DNA of 64,000 bases. It comes from Paenibacillus_AQ nitricinens. Its GTDB lineage: Bacteria > Bacillota > Bacilli > Paenibacillales > Paenibacillaceae. A program made the translations under genes and the position numbers. The notes under the pieces were generated by a model. It was not told the origin of the DNA, did not search any database, and worked only from the letters and a program-made list of their open reading frames with translations. Position 1 is the first letter of the stretch, and every line of letters begins with the position of its first letter. Below are positions 43,642 through 51,817 of the stretch, in pieces. The DNA is taken from the NCBI RefSeq assembly GCF_052056485.1, contig NZ_CP183948.1, forward strand, positions 5,518,001 to 5,582,000. Reading direction: 5' to 3'.

Positions 43642-44190
43642 TTATACGGTCTCCCCTGTATACTTTTCTAACGCTTCATATAACCCCCTTTTATGTGCGC
43701 GTTTAACGATTAGACCAAAAATACTACGCTGTATCCAGAGTGGAATGCCAGCGATGAGTGTATTTTGTAGTGATAACACTAAAGCGGTGTGTGCGAGCAA
43801 TTTAGGATTGCCTTTTGAATCAGTTAAACCATCCTCCATTAGCCCGTAATGAATACGAACAGACTGCTCGAACTGACTTGGTGGTGTTAATCGTACACGG
43901 AATACAACCGGATCATCGTCATTATTGGTAAAAGTATGTGGTGTCTTCATCGGGGCAACACGACGTTCTCCCGCTACCAGGATGTAGTTTATTTTACCTA
44001 ATGTTACCGTGAGCTTGCCAGAAATCACTTCAAATTCTTCTTCAAAACGGTCATGAATATGTAGTGGGGGACCTTTGCCATGTGGGGGGAGTGCAACTTC
44101 AATTAATAAGTATTCACCCTTCGTATCCTTTGCCGTTTCTATAAACGTAATTTGTTCACCCGTAACTCGATTAGTTACCGTTTGTTCCAC
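43642..44190 (-). CDS. Cupin-domain protein
   Basis: A 182-residue protein with an N-terminal cupin barrel. Metal-type residues are seen in GKGPPLHIHDRFEEEFEVISG and in MKTPHTFTNNDDDP. The C-terminal part (LAHTALVLSLQNTLIAGIPL) is helical and may touch the membrane. The start is GTG 44190, with AAGGAG about nine bases before it. It stands alone. No substrate can be named; proteins of this shape are usually annotated only by the domain. Confidence 0.72.
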   Translation of the reverse strand: MEQTVTNRVTGEQITFIETAKDTKGEYLLIEVALPPHGKGPPLHIHDRFEEEFEVISGKLTVTLGKINYILVAGERRVAPMKTPHTFTNNDDDPVVFRVRLTPPSQFEQSVRIHYGLMEDGLTDSKGNPKLLAHTALVLSLQNTLIAGIPLWIQRSIFGLIVKRAHKRGLYEALEKYTGETV

Positions 44191-44432
44191 ACACGCTCAC
44201 TCCTTGGGTTAATCATTTATAAAGTGAACTAAAGGGGCAAGCTGCCACTTTAAGCCTCAATTCTTTCAATCATAGAGAATAAATAAATTGTCGAATAGTG
44301 AGTGCTGTCATCACTTTGTCATATGACAATATGGATTTTTATGTAATAAGAAAGGATAACCACTCAAAGTAAGCGACATAGCGTGCGCTTCCCACAGAAC
44401 CGTGGGCATACAGCAATGAATTTGTGGATGTA

Positions 44433-45111
44433 TTACTCTAAAGCGCACAATTTACAAGGACGTTGAATTTCTGCGTCTGGATGGAAACTGCCGTCCGAAT
44501 AGCCTTTAACAATACCTAATTGTACAGATTGCTCTACCGCTTGCTGCGCCCATATGCCAATCTTCACCGAATCGGTAAACATCAACTTCTCAGCATCTAT
44601 TTGCGACTTCAACGCCTTCATTAACATAACCATTCACGATTTCACTCTGTGCAGCTTCAATAATCTCAGACGCGGCCCAGTGACCCGTTATATCGCTAAA
44701 TGTCGGTTGATCCGATCCGGACTGTTCCTTCTCTTTGCTTACAGCCATCACAGCAAACTTTGTAAAGTAGTCGACTCCGACAGTGATCTTATTGCCATCA
44801 ACCTCGCCGCCGTCAGTTTGCAACCACTCTTTCTTCATTTCGTCATAGTAGAATTCAACCGGTCGCTGCGCCTTCTTTAATCCTGCCTCATCGAAAACAA
44901 AGGTCAGTGTTACTGATTTGGTAAAATTATTCGTAGCATTTTTCAATACTTCGGAAACTGGACTGATTAGAACTTGTCGATCAGATAGGAGATCTTTCGT
45001 ATCGGTCAATACTAATATGCCATTCGTTGAGGTCACTTTTCCGCCATCATTACCTGTATTACTTGAACTGCCACCTTCACTAATTACTGTCGCCTCCCCC
45101 AACTTATCCAT
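44433..45111 (-). pseudogene. Remnant of an SLH-domain surface protein gene
   Basis: Two frames carry pieces of one protein. 45111-44590 encodes a beta-rich segment ending in the start of an SLH domain (FSDITGHWAASEIIEAAQSEIVNGY). The other frame (44633-44433) continues with the tail of an SLH motif (VMLMKALK) and a second SLH domain (WAQQAVEQSVQLGIVKGYSDGSFHPDAEIQR), then breaks off. The middle of the first SLH domain is missing, so a deletion with frameshift is likely. There is no signal peptide: a stop lies directly upstream of 45111. Confidence 0.72.
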
Positions 45112-45270
45112 GCTTAATCATGCCGTTATCCTATCTCGATGTTATCTTGTACTATTGTTACATCCTATAAGGTGATCAGTCTGTAACCCGGACTACATTT
45201 TACAAACGAATGGAGTCGAGTATTTTTTCTAGCGAAATTTCCATAATGGGTTCTTACCTCCACGCAAATA

Positions 45271-45306
45271 AAAACTGGAACCCGTTATCCGGGTCCCAGT
45301 TTTTTG
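45271..45306 (-). terminator. Terminator of the GNAT gene
   Basis: AAAACTGGAACCCG pairs, with one bulge, with CGGGTCCCAGTTTT; T runs lie on both sides, so it may act in both directions. Confidence 0.85.
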
Positions 45307-45338
45307 GTAGAGAATGCTTATTAGAGGACGTTCTAGTA

Positions 45339-45776
45339 TCAAATATTAATTGACATAAAATTCTTTCCTTCAACAAAACCTAGACTTTCATACATCGGTT
45401 TAGCCATATCAGACGAATGTAGCAGAATTTTTCTAATTCCTTGTACCTTCAAATCGTCTATTGCTTCACTAACAAGTTTGGATACAATACCCTGACGATG
45501 ATAATTAGGGATTGTGAAAACATTAGTCATATATGCAACCCATCCAGAAGGATTGTCAAACCGTGGTGCAAATCGACATAAGCAAAAACATACAGTTGAT
45601 ACAACTACTCCGTCATCATCAGCAACCCATACAACGAGTGACTTATCCGATAATGAGGAATCAAAGTAGTTTCTAAAAGTTTCATCCATGCTACTATTGT
45701 CCTCATGAGATAGCAGTATCTTGCGAAATTCAATTAACTGCGGTATATCCGTTGTAATAGCTTTTCGAAACAGCAC
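45339..45776 (-). CDS. GNAT-family N-acetyltransferase
   Basis: A 145-residue acetyl-CoA-dependent transferase. The fold is visible as FRKAITTDIPQLIEFRKILL at the start, VAYMTNVFTIPNYHRQGIVSKLV with the acetyl-CoA loop (a Q/RxxGxx pattern), and a final ILLHSSDMAKPMYESLGFVEG. The start is GTG 45776, with AAGGAAG upstream; the longer frame to 45851 would add an unrelated N-terminus. It stands alone. The acceptor is unknown; members modify antibiotics, protein N-termini or small amines. Confidence 0.82.
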   Translation of the reverse strand: MLFRKAITTDIPQLIEFRKILLSHEDNSSMDETFRNYFDSSLSDKSLVVWVADDDGVVVSTVCFCLCRFAPRFDNPSGWVAYMTNVFTIPNYHRQGIVSKLVSEAIDDLKVQGIRKILLHSSDMAKPMYESLGFVEGKNFMSINI

Positions 45777-45896
45777 AATTGGCTTCCTTCCTATCAAAAA
45801 AAAGATTTTAAATATTGTGCTGCAACGTAGTGTATGATGTTGCCCTTGCAATAGCGAACAGCTCGCAAGCTCTGTTGGACTGAACTTTTATTTCAT

Positions 45897-47114
45897 TCAG
45901 TACTCGCGCGCTGCATCGAACCACTGTTGAGCCATCTCCTCTGCTATTGGCTGACCAATCAGGTGATCAGACTGACTGAGTTGCCACACCGCTTCACCAA
46001 GGTCTTCACGTTCGGTGGTTTCAATGCCTTTGAGGTTGTTGAAGCGCACCGTGAAAGCTGTAATAGCTGCCTCGGCTTCGGCAAAACTACGAGCCTTGGA
46101 CAAAGTTGCCTGTGCAACGTTGTAAGCTTCATTAGCCAGCTTGGCCAGACGTTTAGGCCAGGACGAAAACGGGCGGCTGAACTCAGTCGTCCACCACTCA
46201 GCCTTTCGTAATTGGCTCACTGAAGCATGGTCGGTCCAAGGGCGGGTTACAGCGCGAGTTTTCATTTGCTGTTTTAGACGCTTGCCAGCAATCTCTTCCA
46301 CATTATAGGCGATAAATCTATTAAGCAACGGCCACACGTTCAAGGTCGGCAAGCCACCCAGATCAGGCATGAAGCGCAGCTCCAAATTCGTTAACTGGGT
46401 ATGATAAGCCATTAAGTCCAGGTCGCAAAAGTTTCCCCACAAACTCAGTGAGGTTAGGTTTGGGAACCGGTTCAGACACTCCAGCGAAATCGGCTGACCT
46501 AACGGCGTATTCTGTAGCGTCAGGCTCGTTACCTTGTGCAGCTCACCCATGTCAGGCAGCAAGAAAGGAGTATCATTCCTGCGTCGGCCGGTGCGCGGCG
46601 CTAGTGTCAGAGAAGATGGCATATCTCCTGTGGCCGAGAAGCGTGATAGATCGCCGGATACACTCAGGCGGAAATGCCGCTTCGGAAGCCTCAAGCTCAG
46701 AGACCTCCCGGACTGATCCAACTCGATATGCAAGCCATACAAATTGGACTGAGTGGCATCCGCCACCGTGTCTGCAGACAGAATCGGAGTCCACGTCATC
46801 TCTTCAATGGGACGTTTCTGTGCCCAGTCAAAGAAGCTTTGGTCACTGCCTGTATAATGCAGAAATCGCGGCCAAGGAGAGCCCGCCGGGGTGGCAAAGA
46901 CATCAAATACGGTCCAATCAATATGCGTATCAGGTGAGACATGAAGGTCTGCCTTCTTCCCCAATTGCGACGGTCCAATGGATAGACTGCCCACACCGGG
47001 CTTAATGACAAGAGTGTGACTGAGAGGACCTGTCAGGTCGATAGGATAACCACCAACTTCTCTAACTGAACCAGCTGAAGGACTAGCTTGGCTATCATTT
47101 GGCATTTCTATCAT
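45897..47114 (-). CDS. Uncharacterised protein with leucine-rich-like segment
   Basis: A 405-residue protein without signal peptide or membrane helix. The family is not recognised with confidence. The first half is beta-rich (LSHTLVIKPGVGSLSIG, LYGLHIELDQSGRSLSLRLP). Residues about 200-260 hold leucine-rich-repeat-like units (VTSLTLQNTPLGQPISLECL, LTSLSLWGNFCDLDL, LTNLELRFMPDLGGLP). The C-terminus is helical and acidic. It follows the bactofilin-like gene by 25 bases, so the two are probably co-transcribed. A scaffold or binding role is the most that can be inferred. Confidence 0.6.
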   Translation of the reverse strand: MIEMPNDSQASPSAGSVREVGGYPIDLTGPLSHTLVIKPGVGSLSIGPSQLGKKADLHVSPDTHIDWTVFDVFATPAGSPWPRFLHYTGSDQSFFDWAQKRPIEEMTWTPILSADTVADATQSNLYGLHIELDQSGRSLSLRLPKRHFRLSVSGDLSRFSATGDMPSSLTLAPRTGRRRNDTPFLLPDMGELHKVTSLTLQNTPLGQPISLECLNRFPNLTSLSLWGNFCDLDLMAYHTQLTNLELRFMPDLGGLPTLNVWPLLNRFIAYNVEEIAGKRLKQQMKTRAVTRPWTDHASVSQLRKAEWWTTEFSRPFSSWPKRLAKLANEAYNVAQATLSKARSFAEAEAAITAFTVRFNNLKGIETTEREDLGEAVWQLSQSDHLIGQPIAEEMAQQWFDAAREY

Positions 47115-47139
47115 CCTTTCCTCTGAAGCATATCCAGAT

Positions 47140-48546
47140 CTAACTATTCACGCCTGACTCTATCTTCTGAGCAATAAATTGTTTGAATCTTGTAAAATAC
47201 CGCTCTGATGCTTCCCAGCGCCTAAGATCCAAATAGGGCATGTCCTGCTTGCCATATTGATCGGGCGGCTGATAATACCGGGAAACATAAGTTCCATTAT
47301 CCAGTGTATAAAAATAATATGCTCCCTCCGGTGTCTTGATTTCAATCCGACCATGCAGGAGGTCTCCGTCCTCGTCCGTATGCGCTTGACGGAAGCTGTA
47401 ACATTTGGAGCCGTCCCAGAACCCGTCATCCACCTCTTCTTCCTCTTCCGAAACTAATTTCTGAATTACGGGGTGTTGCAAAATGTCTTCCACATACTGT
47501 ACCTCAATGTTTCGTAAATAAAGCTCAGCCATATTCGCGCAGGTCAGCAACATCGTCCAGCAATCGCTAATCTCTGCTAGTTGTTCCTGAGACTCTTCTG
47601 AAATGTCCTCCCACTCAGATCCTTCATCTATGGTTCTCCTCAACAAACCTACAGAATGATCTTGCTCCAGCCAAATATAATAGTGATGCCGGTTATCATT
47701 CATATAAATGCTAAGATCCCGCTCTTCTCCGTCAGCATCTATATGCTCCAGTTGAACTTTGAAAAAAACGTCTTGCTCCCAAAATCTAAAAGACGGCTTG
47801 TCACTCGGCATTAAAATACACTGCGTCAACTTCAATATATTTTCCTCATTGATCGTGTTGTGGGTGAAATATAAATGAACAGCTTTCTTGTTAGTCGGGG
47901 ATTCATTTATTTTTTTCAGTACGGAACGCCCTTCTTTAATTATGTTCACTAGTGTGCCAAAGGAAAAGTCGGCTTCCTCTTCCCCCTCTTCCACATCCAG
48001 AAAAACTTCATCGATTAACACCTCATGAATATCCACCGGAAGCTCCTGAAATACGCCGTCCCCTTCCCACACATTTACTAAGCAGGGAATCGATTTCTGT
48101 CCGTCAACTTTGATGCTGTACTCATCATCCTGAACTAAAACTGCAGCGCTGAGATCACCTTCCACAATCGTTTCCCCATGATTGTATGAGCCGCACAATA
48201 TTTCCTCAATCATCAGATTGCCCGAAATATAAATTTCCTGACCGCCTACAGCTATATTTTTCGCACTCATATTACCGGTCACCATAAGTCCTATAGCACC
48301 GTCTGTTTCTTTGTTATAGAGATTGTCTATAGTAAAATTCCCGTCTATAAAAATGATAATTACCTCTTTTTGTTGCGGAAAAGCCTGCTCCCAATCCAGA
48401 TTAAGAGAAGGCAGTGTTAAATCCCCTTCATAATAAGCAGCAAGCTGCTCGTCACTGAAATCCTGGTAAAACTTCGCCCACCAAGAGCCTTCCGGAAATT
48501 TATCTGCTAGTTGACTAATAGGAATGAATCGGAAAAGATTGCTCAT
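47140..48546 (-). CDS. Uncharacterised protein with bactofilin-like beta-helix segment
   Basis: A 468-residue acidic cytoplasmic protein. Residues about 60-150 form short beta strands in a ladder (IIIFIDGNFTIDNLYN, IGLMVTGNMSAKNIAVGG, EIYISGNLMIEEILCGS, ETIVEGDLSAAVLV), like the right-handed beta-helix of bactofilins or polymer-forming proteins. The rest is acidic and alpha/beta, ending in YFTRFKQFIAQKIES. It is upstream of the leucine-rich-like gene and downstream of the TPR-SUKH gene, from which a terminator separates it. The function is unknown. Confidence 0.6.
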   Translation of the reverse strand: MSNLFRFIPISQLADKFPEGSWWAKFYQDFSDEQLAAYYEGDLTLPSLNLDWEQAFPQQKEVIIIFIDGNFTIDNLYNKETDGAIGLMVTGNMSAKNIAVGGQEIYISGNLMIEEILCGSYNHGETIVEGDLSAAVLVQDDEYSIKVDGQKSIPCLVNVWEGDGVFQELPVDIHEVLIDEVFLDVEEGEEEADFSFGTLVNIIKEGRSVLKKINESPTNKKAVHLYFTHNTINEENILKLTQCILMPSDKPSFRFWEQDVFFKVQLEHIDADGEERDLSIYMNDNRHHYYIWLEQDHSVGLLRRTIDEGSEWEDISEESQEQLAEISDCWTMLLTCANMAELYLRNIEVQYVEDILQHPVIQKLVSEEEEEVDDGFWDGSKCYSFRQAHTDEDGDLLHGRIEIKTPEGAYYFYTLDNGTYVSRYYQPPDQYGKQDMPYLDLRRWEASERYFTRFKQFIAQKIESGVNS

Positions 48547-48635
48547 AACATTATTTTCCCTTCATCTTTAAAATTTCCATTATTTTCTCATATGTAAAAA
48601 TTAGGGTCAATCTTAACTTTAGGCTTGATTCATCA

Positions 48636-48673
48636 AAAAGAGCAACCCTACATGAAGTATGGGTTGCTCTTAC
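48636..48673 (-). terminator. Terminator after the TPR-SUKH gene
   Basis: AAGAGCAACCC pairs with GGGTTGCTCTT, with a TTTTTG tract on the minus strand. It separates the TPR-SUKH gene from the bactofilin-like gene. Confidence 0.88.
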
Positions 48674-48735
48674 TTTTATGAAAAGAGATATCTTACCTAA
48701 ATGTGCTACGGTCCAGCTTGTGATTATTTTTGTGA

Positions 48736-50130
48736 TCAATCAAGCTTCGCGTCTGCGCATTCCGCCTCGAGCCTTGCAATGACCTCAGATCGGGCTTGAT
48801 CCGAGAAGCGAAGCATCCCGTTCTCCTGAACGATCAGCCCTTCCCGAATCCGCCCATCCAGCCAGTCGCTGATCCAGCCGGGCGCATACCCGCCTTGACC
48901 GAACTCGCCGCCAAAAGCGATTATCTTCTCATACACATCCAGATATTGTTGACGGCTCGTATTCGGATAAGAGCTTGTGTACAGCCAAAACTGCACATCA
49001 TACATCAGAGTAGAAAGCTCATCCGCATGAAAGGAAAAGTGTCCCTTCTCTTCTACGATCCGGGTACAGATTCTACGGATCTTTTGGTCAAGCTGTTCCA
49101 CCTCAGGCACACGACTGCACAGCTGCGCCAGCAAAGGTGAGAATTTGCCTACGGCTACTTTTCGCAGATCCTCTTCTTTATCTTCTTGAGAGGTATCATA
49201 CTCCTCCTCACTGATCAGTCCACGAATAAACGTCTCGAAGTCTTGGGCCAGGAATGTAATCTCATAATTATCTTCCTGATCCACATGAATCACCTCGGGT
49301 TCCCCGTCCCTCCCGCAGTTCCGGTAATCCAGCATTACGACATCATGACCTGCCGAAGGGCAGTCACAAATTACAACGCCGATGTCAGGATATCCCCACT
49401 CCTCAATCATAAACGTGCTGCCAAGATCACCGCAGAGTGAATAACTTTTCTCGCGTCCAATGCCCATGATGCCTGTAATCGCAATATGGTCCTCAGCCCA
49501 TGAGGTCGCGTCCTCCGTCGGGTAACAAGTATTGTAAGGAACTCCCCCATTATGCTGCTTCATCAGACGGATATAGGAAGTAGGAAGCTTGTAACCGAGT
49601 TCTTCTTCTACAGAAGCAATCAGCTCGTCCGTAGGCGGGTCAGAGACATATTCTCTTAGCGCATAATCGCTATCGTCCCAGAAGTCGGAGAAATCCATCC
49701 CTTCAAAGGGAGTTGCCGCCGACCTCGAATCATTATGCGAATCTTTAATTGCCCGTCTGGATGCGGCGTGTTGTTCTTTGCGCAGCTTGCGCTGGCTGAA
49801 GTTCAGTAACATGGCCGTTTTCTCATCGTCAGGATCGAGGGCATGAGCGATACCTAGCACTCTTACTGCTTCCTCATATCGATTCAGATAATAGTAGGAA
49901 TATCCCACACGAAAATGCCACAACGGGTCATCCTGCCCCCGTTCCGCAATCATCGCAAACTGTTCAAGCGCTTCTTCATAACGTCCCAGATTGTTATACG
50001 CTCTTGCCAGACTGCTGACCCCCTCGTAATCTCTGTCCTCTGGAGTAATCTCCATCAGGGTATCAACTATCTTCTGGTGTTCATCATCTTCATGCCACTG
50101 TGCCAGCTGTGCGATTAGCTCTTTATCCAT
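48736..50130 (-). CDS. TPR and SUKH (SMI1/KNR4) domain protein
   Basis: A 464-residue cytoplasmic protein. Residues about 5-115 hold TPR repeats (ARAYNNLGRYEEALEQFAMI, FRVGYSYYYLNRYEEAVRVL). Residues about 165-290 form a SUKH domain: ELIASVEEELGYKLPTSYIR, MKQHNGGVP, ITGIMGIGREKSYSL and a late EDNYEITFLAQDFETFIRG. The C-terminal 150 residues are helical and not recognised. SUKH domains serve as immunity proteins against many secreted or contact-dependent toxins, but also occur in general cell proteins; no toxin gene is next to it. The TPR part suggests a protein-binding scaffold. Confidence 0.8.
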   Translation of the reverse strand: MDKELIAQLAQWHEDDEHQKIVDTLMEITPEDRDYEGVSSLARAYNNLGRYEEALEQFAMIAERGQDDPLWHFRVGYSYYYLNRYEEAVRVLGIAHALDPDDEKTAMLLNFSQRKLRKEQHAASRRAIKDSHNDSRSAATPFEGMDFSDFWDDSDYALREYVSDPPTDELIASVEEELGYKLPTSYIRLMKQHNGGVPYNTCYPTEDATSWAEDHIAITGIMGIGREKSYSLCGDLGSTFMIEEWGYPDIGVVICDCPSAGHDVVMLDYRNCGRDGEPEVIHVDQEDNYEITFLAQDFETFIRGLISEEEYDTSQEDKEEDLRKVAVGKFSPLLAQLCSRVPEVEQLDQKIRRICTRIVEEKGHFSFHADELSTLMYDVQFWLYTSSYPNTSRQQYLDVYEKIIAFGGEFGQGGYAPGWISDWLDGRIREGLIVQENGMLRFSDQARSEVIARLEAECADAKLD

Positions 50131-50400
50131 GTCTACCTCCCCAAGCCTATTATCAAATTAATAGAATATAAAAAAGAATATAAAAATATATTTTCACCTA
50201 TTCTACCAGATGGGATGTAAGGATTAAAAATTGGCGTCTCTTATGATAAAGCTCACCGCGCGGATGCAAGCAGCAATTTTATGTATCACTTCCTCAACCA
50301 GGAAACTTTTTTTAAATACAACAATTATCATCAAGTTGGATGATGACTATGCCATAATTTAAACATTAGTGTGCGGATGCCGAAAAGGAGAATGTATTAT

Positions 50401-51063
50401 ATGGATTATGGTAACCTTATCATCCAAATCAACCGTTCATATCCTATAAATATTAAGCATATCGAACTTCATCGGGAGATGATCGGTAAGGTATATTTTT
50501 TACAGAGTCAGGATAGAAGGTATACGCTTAAAATATATCGCAGCTTCAAAACAGATGACGCGTTGCAGACGATTTGTATTCTTGATTATTTGAAAGAAAA
50601 TTCATATCCGGCGGTTTCTATTATTCGAACTGAGCAAAATGAAAGCCATATTATTCTCAGTAGTCAGGATGGTTGCTGTGTAGGAATATTATACGATTAT
50701 GTTGAGGGAGCCATGCCCGATGGTAAGATCGAGGCGGAAAGCATCGGAATACAGATCGGGCAACTCCATAATTTGATGGATAAATATCCCGATAAGCTTA
50801 AAAACAGACCAAAAACCGAGTATGTGGACGACTATATCTCTATTATGCGAGAATTAGATTTTCATTCAGAAAAAACCCTTGAACTCGAACAGTATGGAAA
50901 TCTATTATGGGGGCGCATAACGAAACTCCAAAAAAAATTTTGTCACGGTGACTTTCACACGGGAAATATGATCAGGCCGAAGTTCATTACAGCCGAAACA
51001 CCACTTTCAAGGCTCCTGCGAGGCTCGCCCCTACTTATGACAGGTTCACCGCACTGTGTGTAA
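50401..51063 (+). pseudogene. Truncated APH-family phosphotransferase gene
   Basis: The frame has the N-lobe (GKVYFLQSQDRRYTLKIYRS) and reaches the catalytic loop CHGDFHTGNMIRP, then changes to unrelated sequence and stops inside a 57-bp direct repeat at 51043-51099. The rest of the C-lobe, including the DxD metal site, is missing, so the product should be inactive. ATG 50401 is preferred because AAGGAG lies about ten bases upstream. The break is explained by the arrival of the repeat-flanked island that follows. The 240 bases before it hold no gene. Confidence 0.75.
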
Positions 51064-51099
51064 CAGGAAGTTTTAGGGCCATCCCTTGTGGGATGGTCC
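51043..51099 (+). repeat. 57-bp direct repeat, left copy
   Basis: It starts GGTTCACCGCACTGTGTG and ends in a CCATCCC-TTGT-GGGATGG hairpin. It matches the copy at 53441-53497 at 50 of 57 positions by eye. It overlaps the 3' end of the truncated phosphotransferase gene. Confidence 0.75.
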
Positions 51100-51109
51100 A
51101 TTAACCAAC

Positions 51110-51301
51110 TCATACTTTATCGACATATATAAATTTGTTTCCGTAGTATTTCATAAACCTTTTATATCGCTCGCGTGGCTTCATGCGTAGCTTCAAGAAG
51201 ATAAATGGGCTAACCCCGTCAGAGTACTCCCTTATTAGGGCACCTTTGGGGCTCCTTTTAGGAATCAAAACATTCAATCTATGAGGGCTTGATTGGATCA
51301 T
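51110..51301 (-). CDS. Orphan short ORF, 63 residues, uncertain
   Basis: A basic sequence (KLRMKPRERYKRFMKYYGNK) without a good ribosome binding site or recognised family. It could be the end of a gene cut by the island insertion. Apart from this frame, 51100-51373 shows no gene. Confidence 0.2.
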   Translation of the reverse strand: MIQSSPHRLNVLIPKRSPKGALIREYSDGVSPFIFLKLRMKPRERYKRFMKYYGNKFIYVDKV

Positions 51302-51373
51302 TGACTTTTATTATTATCCTAAAATAGTGCATAATCATATTTATCGGTATTTCAAACTTCATCTCAAAAAACA

Positions 51374-51401
51374 TTGACATGTGCACATGTATGCATATAA
51401 T
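51374..51401 (+). promoter_or_regulatory. Promoter with embedded operator for the ArsR-type regulator
   Basis: TTGACA (51374-51379) and TATAAT (51396-51401) are 16 bases apart, a consensus promoter. The spacer holds TGTGCACATGTATGCA, which resembles the palindrome before the MFS gene (51778-51801), so it looks like an autoregulatory operator. Confidence 0.65.
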
Positions 51402-51420
51402 AACTTTAGGGGGCAGAGCT

Positions 51421-51750
51421 ATGGGATTAAATCTTGATTCAAATAAATGTAAAAAGCTGATAGAAGACAATATTGACATTGAGTTTTTCCGAGCAGTATT
51501 TGATCCCGTGCGGAGTGAGTTATTGGTTTTCCTTTCTGTAAATGGTGAAATGACAATCGGTGGTATTGCAGAATATTTTCCACAGAATCGTTCAGTTATT
51601 TCTCGGCATCTTGACTTCATGAGTCGTTTCGGAATAGTTCAAAGGAGAAAAGAAGGGCGAGAAGTTTATTACAAAACTAATAATAATTTCATTGTAGATA
51701 AATTTGAACAAACAGCCAACAATATGAAAGCACTCCTGAATTTGAAATAA
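51421..51750 (+). CDS. ArsR-type winged-helix repressor
   Basis: A 109-residue regulator with an ArsR-like winged helix: FFRAVFDPVRSELLVFLSVN, then GGIAEYFPQNRSVISRHLDF as the recognition part, and the wing QRRKEGREVYYK. Cys-pair metal motifs of classical ArsR are not seen, so it probably senses an organic compound. ATG 51421 has AGGGGG seven bases upstream; a frame opening at 51379 would overlap the promoter. It lies 67 bases before the MFS exporter gene, which it is likely to control through the related palindromes. Confidence 0.82.
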   Translation: MGLNLDSNKCKKLIEDNIDIEFFRAVFDPVRSELLVFLSVNGEMTIGGIAEYFPQNRSVISRHLDFMSRFGIVQRRKEGREVYYKTNNNFIVDKFEQTANNMKALLNLK

Positions 51751-51777
51751 TGTAGTGCTTTTTATTTTAATATTTAT

Positions 51778-51801
51778 ATGCATTTGTGCGCACATATACA
51801 T
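51778..51801 (+). promoter_or_regulatory. Palindromic operator in front of the MFS gene
   Basis: The 24 bases centred on TGCGCA are an imperfect palindrome (20 of 24 positions symmetrical). Its complement shares ATGCATATA and TGTGC with the regulator's own promoter. It lies directly before the ribosome binding site of the exporter gene. Confidence 0.6.
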
Positions 51802-51817
51802 CAAAGGAGGTTTTATT

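Noticed and set aside
46448..47005. 185-codon plus-strand open frame opposite the leucine-rich-like gene
   Set aside because: Antisense shadow; the minus-strand gene has a ribosome binding site and domain-like pattern, and this frame has neither.
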